Shown: in pieces, positions 53,177 to 63,032 of the stretch | How the letters are laid out: every line of letters starts with the position of its first letter | Position numbering within the stretch: the first letter of the stretch is position 1 | From: an uncultured Bacteroides sp. | GTDB taxonomy: Bacteria; Bacteroidota; Bacteroidia; Bacteroidales; Bacteroidaceae | Assembly: GCA_905203765.1 (NCBI GenBank) | Contig: CAJKXC010000006.1 | Span: forward strand, 1 to 64,000 | Length of the DNA: 64,000 nucleotides | Reading direction: 5' to 3' | The notes under the pieces: generated by a model | What the model saw: only the letters and a program-made list of their open reading frames with translations | What the model was told of the DNA's origin: nothing | The model's database searches: none | Position numbers and translations under genes: made by a program

Positions 53177-55174
53177 AAACTCGTTCTCTTGCTCCTTGCC
53201 CTCTGCCTCTTGCGTCCCGCCCTGGCCGAAGACGGTAGCCGCCTGTGGCTCCGCCATTCTCTGGACGCCGATGCCACCGTAACCTGTAACCGCCAGTCGC
53301 CCGTACTCGACGTCGCCCGTGCCCAGCTGCAACGGGGCTGGAAGGGTGCGCCCGTAACCCTGAACCTGCAACGCGGCAAAGACTCGCGTGCCCTGGGCCC
53401 GGAAGGCTACACCATCCGCACCGACGGGCAAGGCCGTCCCACCATCACCTCTGCCGGCGAGCGCGGACTGCTTTACGGAGCCTTCCACCTGCTTCGCTTG
53501 CAAGATACCGGTGCCGACCTCTCGAAACTTGATATTAAAGAGCGCCCCGCCTACGACCTGCGCATCCTCAACCACTGGGACAACCTGGACCGCAGCGTGG
53601 AGCGCGGCTATGCCGGACAGTCCTTGTGGGACTGGGACGCCCTGCCCGCCACCCTCTCCCCCCGCTATGCCGAGTATGCCCGTGCCAACGCATCCATCGG
53701 CATCAACGGCACGGTGGTGAACAACGTCAATGCTTCTTCTCAAATTCTCTCTGACGAATACCTGCAGAAGGTGCGGGCGCTGGCGGACGTCTTCCGTCCT
53801 TACGGCATCCGCACCTATCTCTCCATCAACTTCGCCTCGCCCATGCAGCTGGGCGGACTGCCCACGGCGGACCCGCTGGACCGTGACGTCATCGCCTGGT
53901 GGCGGCAGCGGATCAAAGAAATCTACCGCCTCATCCCCGACTTCGGCGGCTTCCTGGTGAAAGCCAACTCCGAAGGTCAGCCCGGCCCCTGCGATTTCGG
54001 CCGCACCCACGCCCAGGGCGCCAATATGCTGGCGGACGCGTTGAAGCCCTACGATGGCATCGTCATGTGGCGCGCCTTCGTCTACAGTCCCACCGATGCC
54101 GACCGCGCCAAGCAGGCATACCTGGAATTCCAGCCGCTGGACGGACAGTTCCGCGACAACGTCATCATACAGATAAAGAACGGCCCGGTGGACTTCCAGC
54201 CGCGCGAACCCTACAGCCCGCTTTTCGGCGCCATGCCCCGTACGGCACAGATGGTAGAGTTCCAAATCACGCAAGAGTACCTCGGCTTCTCCAACCACCT
54301 TGCCTTCCTGGCTCCCATGTGGAAGGAGTTCTTCGGCTTCGTGCCCCCCGCCGGGCTGAAAGCTATGGCAGGCGTTGCCAATATCGGCACCGATACCAAC
54401 TGGTGTGGGCATCACTTTGCACAATCCAACTGGTATGCCTTCGGACGCCTGGCATGGAACCCGTCCCTCTCTTCCGAAGAGATAGCGGATGAATGGCTGA
54501 AGCAGACTTTCGGGGCTTCGCTTCCTGACTTGAAGCAGATGATGGTGGATAGCCGCGAAGCCGTGGTAGACTACATGATGCCCCTCGGCCTGCACCACAT
54601 CTTTGCCTGGGGACACCACTACGGCCCCGAACCCTGGTGCGACGTCCCCGGTGCGCGTCCCGACTGGATGCCCTCTTACTATCATAAGGCAGATAAGGCG
54701 GGCATCGGCTTCGACCGTACCCACACGGGCAGCAACGGCACGGCGCAATATCCCGATGCCCTCTGCCGCCTCTACGACGACATTGCGACTTGCCCCGATG
54801 AGTATCTCCTATGGTTCCACCACGCCCCCTGGCAGCACAAGCTGCAAAACGGGCGCACCCTTTGGGACGAACTTTGCTATCGCTACGACCACGGCGTGCA
54901 GCAAGTGCGCCGCTTCCAGCAGATATGGGATCAGGCGGAACCCTACATTGACGCCGAGCGCTTCCGGTCAGTACAGTCCCGTCTCAAGATACAAGCCCGC
55001 GATGCCGTATGGTGGAAAGATGCCTGCCTGCTCTACTTCCAGGAGTTCTCCGGCCTGCCCATTCCCGCCGATATAGAGCGCCCCATCCATGAGTTGGACG
55101 ACCTGAAGCAAGTAAAGCTCCCCATCCACAACCACGAGCGCCCTTCGGCGAAGATGCTGAACGAAAGAAGATAG
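53165..55174 (+). CDS. GH67 alpha-glucuronidase
   Basis: 669 residues with a signal peptide (MKMKKLVLLLLALCLLRPALA); it starts at 53165 or codon 3. The family core shows YDLRILNHWDNLDRSVERGY, the acid Glu in LVKANSEGQPGP, then EFQPLDGQFRDNVIIQIKNG with the basic Asp/Glu region, and DTNWCGHHFAQSNWYAFG. GH67 removes (methyl)glucuronic acid only from the non-reducing end of xylo-oligosaccharides, so it complements the GH115. Periplasmic location is likely. Last gene of the operon. Confidence 0.95.
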   Translation: MKMKKLVLLLLALCLLRPALAEDGSRLWLRHSLDADATVTCNRQSPVLDVARAQLQRGWKGAPVTLNLQRGKDSRALGPEGYTIRTDGQGRPTITSAGERGLLYGAFHLLRLQDTGADLSKLDIKERPAYDLRILNHWDNLDRSVERGYAGQSLWDWDALPATLSPRYAEYARANASIGINGTVVNNVNASSQILSDEYLQKVRALADVFRPYGIRTYLSINFASPMQLGGLPTADPLDRDVIAWWRQRIKEIYRLIPDFGGFLVKANSEGQPGPCDFGRTHAQGANMLADALKPYDGIVMWRAFVYSPTDADRAKQAYLEFQPLDGQFRDNVIIQIKNGPVDFQPREPYSPLFGAMPRTAQMVEFQITQEYLGFSNHLAFLAPMWKEFFGFVPPAGLKAMAGVANIGTDTNWCGHHFAQSNWYAFGRLAWNPSLSSEEIADEWLKQTFGASLPDLKQMMVDSREAVVDYMMPLGLHHIFAWGHHYGPEPWCDVPGARPDWMPSYYHKADKAGIGFDRTHTGSNGTAQYPDALCRLYDDIATCPDEYLLWFHHAPWQHKLQNGRTLWDELCYRYDHGVQQVRRFQQIWDQAEPYIDAERFRSVQSRLKIQARDAVWWKDACLLYFQEFSGLPIPADIERPIHELDDLKQVKLPIHNHERPSAKMLNERR

Positions 55175-55205
55175 TAAGTTACCGCCCTACCGAATGGTGA
55201 AAAGA

Positions 55206-55238
55206 AAAAAGGAGATAACCGCCGGCTATCTCCTTTTT
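55206..55238. terminator. Bidirectional terminator between GH67 and ExuT-like genes
   Basis: AAAAGGAGATA (55207-55217) pairs with TATCTCCTTTT (55227-55237); A-rich on one side and T-rich on the other, so it can act for both convergent genes. Confidence 0.85.
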
Positions 55239-55243
55239 CTTGT

Positions 55244-56791
55244 TTAATCCAGTACAATCGGCTTATATTTAGGAACCAATGTCTTCATGATAACCCAACC
55301 TATCAGATACGCCACTGCGCAGATGCAGAAGATGATGAAGTAGCCGGCAGGCTTACCGGAGAATCCCATGAATTCCATTGCCGGGCGTACATATTGTGCT
55401 CCATGTTTCAGCAAGTCTTTCGTCATTTCCACTTCCGTGCCGTTGGCCATGGTAGTACCCGCCGCATAGGAAAACAGCATACCGGAACCTTTGTTGATGA
55501 TGTAGGAACCTATACCGCCCGCCATACCGCCGATGCCCGTAACCGTGGCAATCGCCGTCTTGGGGAACATATCGCTTACCGTAGAGAATATGTTTGCCGA
55601 CCACGCCTGGTGTGCGGCACCGGCAATACCGATGATGACCACCGGAAACCAATAGGAATAATTGCCCAAAGGCTGCGCGAACAATGCCAGCAACGGGAAG
55701 AAAGCAAATATCAGCATGGCACGCATACGCGCCGCATACGGATTCATCCCGGTTCTGCTGATGATAATACTCGGCAGCTTGCCGCCGTAGATGGACAACA
55801 TGGTGATGGCATAAAGCACAAAGATCAGCAACATCGCCGTGGGGCTGTCCGAAGAGAACCCGTAAACATCACTGATGTAGGCAGGCGTCCAGAACAGGAA
55901 GAACCACCATACGCCGTCCGTCATGAACTTGCCGGATGCAAAAGCCCACGTCTGCTTGTAGCAGAAGCATTGCAGGAAACTCAGCTTCTTTTCTTCCTTG
56001 CCCTCGGGGACGGTTACGGCACCGGCTTCGTACTTGTCCTGTTCTATATATTCCAGTTCCGCCTCGTTCACGTGCTTGCTCTTGCGTGGCTCGGTATACA
56101 GGAAAACCCACAACCCCATCCAGATAAAGCCGAGTGCGCCGATCACGATAAAAGACATTTCCCAACCGTTGCCGATGCCGATCTCCTTGAAGTACCGGGC
56201 AAGCAGGGGGATGGTAACAGGAGCGGCAAGCGCACCCACCGTGGCGCCGGCATTGAAGATACTGGTGGCATAGGCGCGGTCTTTCTTCGGGAAGTATTCG
56301 GCGGTTACCTTAATGGCAGCCGGGAAGTTACCGGCTTCGCCCAGTGCCAGTATGAAGCGGGCGGCGAGGAAGAAGTATACGCTCACGGTAGCGATGGTGA
56401 CTGCCATCACCGAACCGGTTTCTACGGCAATCAGGGCATCGGAGCTTCCCACTCCCACCCACAACTCGGTGGCATATCCGCAGGCTGCATGCAGGCAGGC
56501 ACCCGCCGACCATACTCCGATAGACCATAAGTAGCCTTTCTTGGTACCCATCCAGTCGATGAAGCGACCGGCAAACAACATGCTGAACGCATATATAATG
56601 GAGAATATGGAAGTGATGGTACCGTAGTCATTATCGGTCCAGTGGAACTCGGGCGCGATAAAGTCTTTCCAGGTAAGGGAGAGCACCTGGCGGTCGAGGT
56701 AATTAACTGTTGTAGCGAAAAATAGCATGGCGCAAATAGTCCACCGGTAATTGGTCATCTTACTCATTGCGTTTCTCATTGTATCCATCAT
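55244..56791 (-). CDS. MFS hexuronate transporter (ExuT-like)
   Basis: 515 residues, 12 membrane helices of the anion:cation symporter branch of MFS. WTICAMLFFATTVNYLDRQVLSL and FALGEAGNFPAAIKVTAEYF are close to the ExuT pattern for glucuronate/galacturonate uptake. It would import the glucuronic or 4-O-methylglucuronic acid freed by GH115 and GH67. A minus-strand -7 box TATATTTG lies at 56823-56816. It is convergent with the GH67 gene, so it is separately transcribed. Start chosen at MMDTMRNAM; later Mets (codons 5, 9 or 12) are possible. Confidence 0.9.
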   Translation of the reverse strand: MMDTMRNAMSKMTNYRWTICAMLFFATTVNYLDRQVLSLTWKDFIAPEFHWTDNDYGTITSIFSIIYAFSMLFAGRFIDWMGTKKGYLWSIGVWSAGACLHAACGYATELWVGVGSSDALIAVETGSVMAVTIATVSVYFFLAARFILALGEAGNFPAAIKVTAEYFPKKDRAYATSIFNAGATVGALAAPVTIPLLARYFKEIGIGNGWEMSFIVIGALGFIWMGLWVFLYTEPRKSKHVNEAELEYIEQDKYEAGAVTVPEGKEEKKLSFLQCFCYKQTWAFASGKFMTDGVWWFFLFWTPAYISDVYGFSSDSPTAMLLIFVLYAITMLSIYGGKLPSIIISRTGMNPYAARMRAMLIFAFFPLLALFAQPLGNYSYWFPVVIIGIAGAAHQAWSANIFSTVSDMFPKTAIATVTGIGGMAGGIGSYIINKGSGMLFSYAAGTTMANGTEVEMTKDLLKHGAQYVRPAMEFMGFSGKPAGYFIIFCICAVAYLIGWVIMKTLVPKYKPIVLD

Positions 56792-56815
56792 ATATCGATA
56801 TTAATGTATTTATCA

Positions 56816-56823
56816 CAAATATA
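56816..56823 (-). promoter_or_regulatory. -7 promoter box of ExuT-like gene
   Basis: TATATTTG on the minus strand, 24 bp before the ATG at 56791. Confidence 0.5.
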
Positions 56824-56873
56824 GTGTTTTATTCTATAGATTTTAACTATATTAGCACCCGCAATTACAATTT

Positions 56874-57437
56874 ATGGCACTGACTCTGATAAAAGATGAA
56901 TCTTATTCCGTCGTAAGTATCCGGTTGGATGAACAGGAGTTCCACAATATTTTCAATAAATATTATGCGACGCTCTGCTCATTTGCCTTCCAGTACATGG
57001 AAGATACGGATATGTCGGCAGACATCGTGCAGGATGTATTTGCCAAGCTGTGGCAGATAAAAGATGACTTCTTCTATTTGCACCAGGTGAAAGCCTTCCT
57101 TTATACCGCCGTGCGCAATCGCGCCCTGAACGAACTCGAACACTCAAAGGTGGCCCGTGAATACGAACAGAAGGTGATGGCGAAGAAAGCGGATGACTTC
57201 TTTCACGATACCGTGGTAGAGGAAGAAACCTTCAGGATACTATCGGATGCCATCCAGAAACTGCCCGGGCAAATGAGGGCCATCATGCAACTTGCCTTAG
57301 AAGGGAAAAAGAATCCCGAAATAGCCGAGCATCTTAATATCTCTACCGAAACCGTGCATACGCTCAAAAAGACAGCCTACAAGAAACTACGCAAATACCT
57401 CACTGATTATTATTATTGTATTCTCCTGTTTATCTAA
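56874..57437 (+). CDS. ECF-type RNA polymerase sigma factor
   Basis: 187 residues with region 2 (FHNIFNKYYATLCSFAFQYM, MSADIVQDVFAKLWQ) and region 4 (LPGQMRAIMQLALEGKKNPE, IAEHLNISTETVHTLKKTAYKKL). The look is that of the large Bacteroidetes SigW-like group, usually followed by a FecR anti-sigma gene and SusC/D. Here the next gene is a convergent SusD, and no FecR gene is in the window. It may direct transcription of a nearby transporter or be a relic. Confidence 0.92.
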   Translation: MALTLIKDESYSVVSIRLDEQEFHNIFNKYYATLCSFAFQYMEDTDMSADIVQDVFAKLWQIKDDFFYLHQVKAFLYTAVRNRALNELEHSKVAREYEQKVMAKKADDFFHDTVVEEETFRILSDAIQKLPGQMRAIMQLALEGKKNPEIAEHLNISTETVHTLKKTAYKKLRKYLTDYYYCILLFI

Positions 57438-57498
57438 ACAACCGCCTTCTCTGCTTGCAACACGCCCTTTCATCTTGTTTATCGACTTATCATAAAAG

Positions 57499-57546
57499 AA
57501 GCCGCAGGCAATAACTCAATGCCTTGCCTGCGGCTTTACTATGCTA
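57499..57546. terminator. Terminator between sigma factor and SusD 2
   Basis: AAGCCGCAGGCA (57499-57510) pairs with TGCCTGCGGCTT (57535-57546) between two convergent genes. Confidence 0.8.
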
Positions 57547-57572
57547 ACAAATTGAAAACTGACGGGAATTGA

Positions 57573-59525
57573 TTAATTGTATCCCGGGTTTTGGAAATTC
57601 TTCTTGTAAGCCTCGTCACCTTCCAGTCTGTCCAACTGGCTTGTGGGGATGGGGCGCAGATACATATACTTCTCAATGTAGCGTTGTACTACGGTGGGTG
57701 CTTCACCCACATTCGGGCTTACCTTGTAGGTGCTTGCAAACTCTTCCCACTTCTGGGTACGGGCCAGGTCGAACCAACGGAAACCGTCACCGTAATACTC
57801 ACGGCTGCGTTCCATCAGGATGTAGTCGATGTCGATCGTAGCAGGAGTGGCGGCTACCATGGCAGCGCTGTTGTCCTGTACCTTCTCCTTGTTCTCGGCT
57901 ACGCTGAACTTCCACTTGCCGGCACGGGCGCGGATTACGTTTATCAGGCTTCTGGCATCCATGCTGCCGGTAGCTCCCTTCACGGCTGCTTCGGCGGCGA
58001 TGAAATAGAACTCGGAGTACTTCAGGATGTTGAACGGACGGGTACTTGCTACCTTATCATCGTTATAGTCGGTTCCCTTGCGGGCTACACCCAGTTTCCA
58101 GAGTCCCGGGAATACGGTACGTGAGATCTTGGTCAAAGGCACTACATAGTCGGCACGGTCCGGCAGAACACCCAGTCCCATGGCGCTGTTGAAAGGCTTA
58201 TTGCTGTAATCGATGTTTCCCGGATCTTCGGGTAAGAAGGTCAAAGCAGGATCACCCGGATATATCGGCATATAGTGGGCATTGTACATAACTGACGGGC
58301 CACCGTTCTCAAATTGATACGTAGCCGGATAAACCACCGAGAAGGTTCCGTCGAAACGGGAGTCGACCGTCTTTTCGGCGAATGCCTTTTCGAATACATC
58401 GATAGGGGGTGCCATACGGCTCCACATACGGCTGAACGTCTGTCCTGCCTTTACGGTACGGAAGAACGGGCACTTGATGTCCCATGAGCTTGATGAAGTA
58501 CTGCTCATTACTTGCTGGAAGTACCATGTTACCATCCATACGGCCTGGTTCTGCGCGGAAGTGTCTCCGCTCGGAGCGCCATCCCATCCGGTTACGTTAC
58601 TTTCACTGTTGGCTGCACTTTCTTCGGTATGGTCGGCATAGAACATGATTTCCTTGTTGCGGTCTTGCAGGAACTCGTGTACATCGTAGAAGGTAGGTTG
58701 CAGGCCATAAACGCCGGGGTTGTTGATACCCGTCATTGATACGTCGTATGCCTGTTGGAAGTACCATGCTTTGTCCTTTCCGTCGGGATCGTTGCGGTCG
58801 CAGGCGGGATAGGTAGGAATGTCATTCGGGTTTTCCAGCCACCAGCCGTAAGTAAGGTATGCTTTGGCAAGTACCAGACGTGCCGTGTTCTTGGTCACTG
58901 CACCGGTCACACGGGGTGTTTCGGGCAGGTCGGCTACGGCGGTAATCAGGTCGGGGAAAATACCTTTTGTGTAAACTTCGGGCACCGTATTACGGGTCGA
59001 AACGCGCGTCGGTGAGGTGTTGGCTGCCAATTCACCGCCACCCAGGTCCAGGGGTACGCCGCCGAAGGCTTGTACCAGCTGGAAGTAGTAGAAGGCGCGG
59101 AAGAAGCGTGCCTCAGCGGTAAGTGCCACAGGCATCTCCGCCTTTGTACCGTTGTCGATGATGGCGCTGGCATTGTTGATGGCAGAGTAAGCCACGTTCC
59201 ATATTACGTCGAAGCGGCTGGTTGCTGCATCGGGTATCTTGCCCTGAACGCTCAGGTCGGCATTCTGGAAGTTGGCATCACCTTGCGAACCGAAGGTGTA
59301 CTCGTCCGTACCGGTTTCGCAGGCATTATAGTAGTAGGGTTGTCCGTAAACCCTGCGCAGGCTGGTGTACAGTCCTGTCAGACCACCGATTACGCCCTGT
59401 TCGGTTTCAAAGAAACCGGGCTCGTAGATGTTGCGGGGCTGCTCATCCAAGATATCAGAACATCCTGTGAGGAAGGATGAGATGATCATGGTTCCCAGGA
59501 TAAATTTTGTATATATACTTTTCAT
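57573..59525 (-). CDS. SusD-like glycan-binding lipoprotein 2
   Basis: 650 residues. The signal ends SFLTGCSDILDEQP (lipobox). The C-terminal RagB/SusD signature YILMERSREYYGDGFRWFDLARTQKWEE and the helix-rich core are clear. It is about 65 residues longer than SusD 1 and only distantly similar, so the two pairs are not a recent duplication. It follows SusC 2 by 19 bp. Confidence 0.95.
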   Translation of the reverse strand: MKSIYTKFILGTMIISSFLTGCSDILDEQPRNIYEPGFFETEQGVIGGLTGLYTSLRRVYGQPYYYNACETGTDEYTFGSQGDANFQNADLSVQGKIPDAATSRFDVIWNVAYSAINNASAIIDNGTKAEMPVALTAEARFFRAFYYFQLVQAFGGVPLDLGGGELAANTSPTRVSTRNTVPEVYTKGIFPDLITAVADLPETPRVTGAVTKNTARLVLAKAYLTYGWWLENPNDIPTYPACDRNDPDGKDKAWYFQQAYDVSMTGINNPGVYGLQPTFYDVHEFLQDRNKEIMFYADHTEESAANSESNVTGWDGAPSGDTSAQNQAVWMVTWYFQQVMSSTSSSSWDIKCPFFRTVKAGQTFSRMWSRMAPPIDVFEKAFAEKTVDSRFDGTFSVVYPATYQFENGGPSVMYNAHYMPIYPGDPALTFLPEDPGNIDYSNKPFNSAMGLGVLPDRADYVVPLTKISRTVFPGLWKLGVARKGTDYNDDKVASTRPFNILKYSEFYFIAAEAAVKGATGSMDARSLINVIRARAGKWKFSVAENKEKVQDNSAAMVAATPATIDIDYILMERSREYYGDGFRWFDLARTQKWEEFASTYKVSPNVGEAPTVVQRYIEKYMYLRPIPTSQLDRLEGDEAYKKNFQNPGYN

Positions 59526-59544
59526 ATCTTAATCTTTTAAAGGG

Positions 59545-61746
59545 TTAGAATGATATATTAAGACCGAACAGGAAGTTACGTGTAGCCGGTGTATTGTAAG
59601 CTACCAGTGCCATTCCCTTGTTGGCATATTGGGAAGTGGTAACTGCCTGGTTCTCGTTATAGCGGGAGTTCGGTTCGGGATCGAGTCCTGTCTCGTCGTT
59701 GTAGGGCGAGAAGAATACGAACGGGTTCTGTACAGTGGCGTAAACTCTCAGGCTGGCAAGGCCGAACTGGTTCAGGAATCCTTTCGGAACATTGTAACCC
59801 AGCGTGATGTTACGGATCTTCATGTATGAGCCGGAGAAGATAGCCATACTGTTGGCGTACTTCGGATTATCGTTGTTGGTGATTCCGCCCGGTCTCGGAT
59901 ACTTGGCATTGGGATGCTCGGGAGTCCAGTAATCCACATCCACGTTATTACGGCGTCCGGTCAAGAGGTTGAGGTAACTGGAACCACCATAGAGTGTAGA
60001 TACCAGCTTACCGCCATGTTGGAAACCGCCTACGATTGAAAGGTCGATGCCCTTGTAAGCTACGCGGGTATTGAAACCGCCCTGGAACTTGGGATCCATT
60101 TCGATGACCTGGCGGTCGTTCGAGTCAATGGCTCTGACGGGCTTTCCGTTTGCGTCATAGTCTCCGTTGTACTTCACCTTGATCATACCGATGTTGCCGT
60201 CCGGTTCCAGAATCTTCATTATTTCTTCTTCGCCGGCTTGCCAGAGACCTATCTTTTCGTAATCGTAAATTACGTTGATGGACTTTCCTTTGAACCACCA
60301 GTTACCTTCGTCCTGATCTTGGCCTGAGGCGAGGTTCACCAATTTATTCTTGTTATGGTAGAGGTTGACACCTGCTTCCCAGGTCCATCCGTTCAGGTTG
60401 TCCAGTATCACACCGTTCAAAGAGATTTCGAAACCTTTGTTCTCAGTCTCTCCGATGTTTGCCATATAAGAGCCTACACCGGAAGTACTGGGCAGATTCA
60501 CCTGCAGCAGAATATCTTTGGTGTGTTGGGTATAGTATTCGAATGAACCGCTCAGTCTGTTGTTGAACAGTGAGAAGTTGACACCGTAGTTCCAGGTAGT
60601 AGTGTACTCCCATCCCAGTTTCGGATTGGGCAGCTCGGACAGTACATAACCGGTCTGGTAGAGGTCGCCGTAGTTGTAGAGGCGCGTACCCAGCAAACCG
60701 AGTGTCTTATAAGGATCAACCGCCTGGTTGGACGTTTCACCGTAACCTACGCGTACTTTCAACTGGTCGAGCCATGTGATGCCTTCCATAAAGGCTTCCT
60801 TATGAATGTTCCAACCGGCTGATACGGCAGGATATGTATGCCATTGGTGTCCTTTTGCCAGGCGTGAAGAAGCATCGGCACGGAACGTTACGCTTGCCAT
60901 GTATCTGTCATCATAGGAGTACATTGCACGTCCCATCCATGACATCAAGCCGCTCTTTGCATAGCCCTGGCTGCCCGGGTTGAGGATGATTTCACCTTCT
61001 GCTTTCGACAGATCGTAGTATTGGAAGTGGTCTGCCGGGAAATCTCTTGCAGAAACGCCCGAACGGTTGGAACGGGTTTCTTCGGCAGAGTACAAGCCTA
61101 CCACATTGATGTTGTGCTTTTCGGCAAAGGTGCGGTCGTAGGTAATCATGTTCTCCACAGTCCAGTTGGTGGTCAGTCCGTTGCTGATGGAAGCGGACGA
61201 CGGTGCATGGGCGTCGCTGGTGTTGTTCACGCCGATTCCCGTAAAGCTGCCGCCTGTAGTCAAGCGGGCATTCAGACCGATGTTGATGCGGTACTTCAAA
61301 CCTTCTATCCACGGAGCGCTGATTTCACCGTAAAGGCTGTTGTAAGAAGCAAAAGCCTTTTCTTCGCTCAGCCACTTTTCGTCGGCGTCTTCCAGTGTCT
61401 TCTTGGTCCAAACCGGATAAGTTTCGGCAGCACCCACCTTTACGGCTCTTTTCAGAGTGCCGTCCTCATTATAAGGATTGGCGATAGGAGAAGTGGAAAT
61501 CACATCACCCGTGTTCAGTTGGTTACCTTGCGTTTTGCTGTAGTTGTTGTTGGAAGTCAATCCTACCTTTACATACTTGCCTACATTCTGGTCGATAGAG
61601 GCGCGCAGTGCGATACGGCTGTATTGCTGGGTGGGCAGGGGAGACTGGTCGAGGTAGTAACTTGCACCGAAGGCATAGTTACCGTCTTCCGAACCTTTGG
61701 TTACATTGACGTCGTGGTTGGTGATGATACCGGTGCGGTACATCAT
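59545..61746 (-). pseudogene. C-terminal part of SusC-like transporter 2
   Basis: From the ATG at 61746 this frame encodes 733 residues of SusC barrel (MMYRTGIITNHDVNVTKGSE to FLFGLNISF) with no signal peptide. It is in the same frame as 61753-62661 and is cut from it only by a TGA at 61755-61753. Unless the stop is read through, the barrel cannot be exported. Confidence 0.85.
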
Positions 61747-61752
61747 ATCCTG

Positions 61753-62661
61753 TCAGTCGGTGTTCACGTCGTCCGATTCGTCTACGGAGTTGGTTACCGG
61801 AGCGGTAGTAAGCCCCAGTTCCTTGATGGTTCTGGCAGCTTCAGCACGCAGTTTCACGAACTGTTCGCCGTTCATCATCGGGAACTTGATGGCGTTCTTG
61901 AATCCGTAGTAACCGCTATAAGTTACCTGCGGCTTCTGTCCCTTGCTTCCGCGGAGAGTCGTTATCAGGATAACGCCGTTGGCACCACGCGAACCGTAGA
62001 TGGCAGTTGCCGAGGCATCCTTCAGGATGTCGAGGCTCTTGATACTGTTGGGGTCGATGTCGCTGATGGAACCAGCGAAAGGAATACCGTCGAGTACCAC
62101 CAGCGGGTCGTTGCTGGCGCTCAACGAGCGCGTACCGCGAATACGGATCTGCAATCCGGCACCCGGTTTGGATGACGTTTGCGTCATTTCCACACCTGCC
62201 ACGCGGTTCTGCAGGGCGTTCGTCACGTTACCGGTCTGTATGGCCCGGAGTTCGTCGCCACGCATGGAAGCTACCGAACCGGTCACCGCTTCTTTACGTT
62301 GCGTACCGTAACCGATAACGACTACTTCGTCCAGCAGTTTCGTATCGTCCTGCAGGGTAACGGTGAGGAAAGTACGTCCGTTCAACGCTATTTCCTGGCT
62401 CTGATAGCCCACAAAGGAGATGACCAAGGTAGCATTCCGGGGAGTGGTGAGGGTAAAGTTACCGTCGATGTCGCTGGTAATACCATTGGTAGTACCTTTT
62501 TCAATGACGCTGGCACCGATTACCGGTTCGCCGGTAGCGTCTTTTACTATGCCCTTCACCGTAATGTTCTGTGAGAATGCGAACAATGGTATCAGGCACA
62601 ACAAAAATAGTAGCCCCAGGGGCTTCATGTAATAATTGGTGTTTTTCATAAAACCATTCAT
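61753..62661 (-). pseudogene. N-terminal part of SusC-like transporter 2, stopped by TGA
   Basis: 302 residues: signal peptide (MKPLGLLFLLCLIPLFAFSQ), CarboxypepD_reg-like domain (VKGIVKDATGEPVIGASVIE), TonB-box region (LDEVVVIGYGTQRKE) and plug (DPLVVLDGIPFAG, SIKSLDILKDASATAIYGSR). It ends VNTD-stop, followed in frame by QDMMYRTG. SusC proteins normally read NTDWQD here, so the TGA replaces a TGG Trp codon (minus-strand G to A, plus strand C to T). The intact protein would have about 1038 residues. Possible starts are codons 1, 5 and 12. Confidence 0.88.
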
Positions 62662-62803
62662 TAAGTTAGTTATACAATTTCTTGATTTAAGTCAGATAAA
62701 TAAGTGAAACGAGTTCTCTTCATGTCTTCATATTATTCTATTTAAAGGTTAAACAATTATATCCGTTATCGCACACGGAGCGCAATCCCTCAGTTGGACA
62801 TTG

Positions 62804-62911
62804 CAAATGTAGTTTATTGGAAGAAATAGGGACTGCAGAGAGGTTACACAAATATAACATGAAGAGTACATTACCTTTCCCTACGTTACAAAACCTTATG
62901 CTGTCGTTACA
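62804..62911 (-). promoter_or_regulatory. Operator boxes and promoter of SusCD operon 2
   Basis: On the minus strand, TGTAAC at 62911, TGTAAC at 62890 and TGTACT at 62870 are spaced 21 and 20 bp, and the -7 box TACATTTG starts at 62811, exactly 100 bp after the first box. The fourth box expected at 62857 is not conserved (a TGTTAT is at 62859). Further TGTAAC copies start at 62950 and 62848. The same spacing governs the other two promoters. The rest of 62662-63032 contains no gene. Confidence 0.6.
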
Positions 62912-62996
62912 TATACCGCTCAGAGGGGTGCTGAATGATAGATTGTTACAAATATCAGACTATCCGGGCAGGCTTGTGAATCTCCTGTTTTTTGTG

Positions 62997-63004
62997 TAAG
63001 TTTG
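62997..63004 (+). promoter_or_regulatory. -7 promoter box of HTCS 2
   Basis: TAAGTTTG, with CTTG at 62973-62976 as a weak -33 element, 29 bp before the ATG at 63033. Confidence 0.45.
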
Positions 63005-63032
63005 CAAAGTCTTCTACGCTAAATGTAATGCT

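Noticed and set aside
52123..54748. Long minus-strand frames opposite the oxidoreductase and GH67 genes
   Set aside because: GC-rich coding sequence leaves long open shadows; sense genes are certain and the shadows match nothing known.
55394..56530. 378-codon plus-strand frame within the ExuT-like gene
   Set aside because: It is antisense to a clear MFS transporter, with low-complexity Arg/His-rich sequence.
61021..62175. 384-codon plus-strand frame opposite SusC 2
   Set aside because: It is antisense to the plug and barrel of SusC, with no domain. It spans the nonsense site only by chance.
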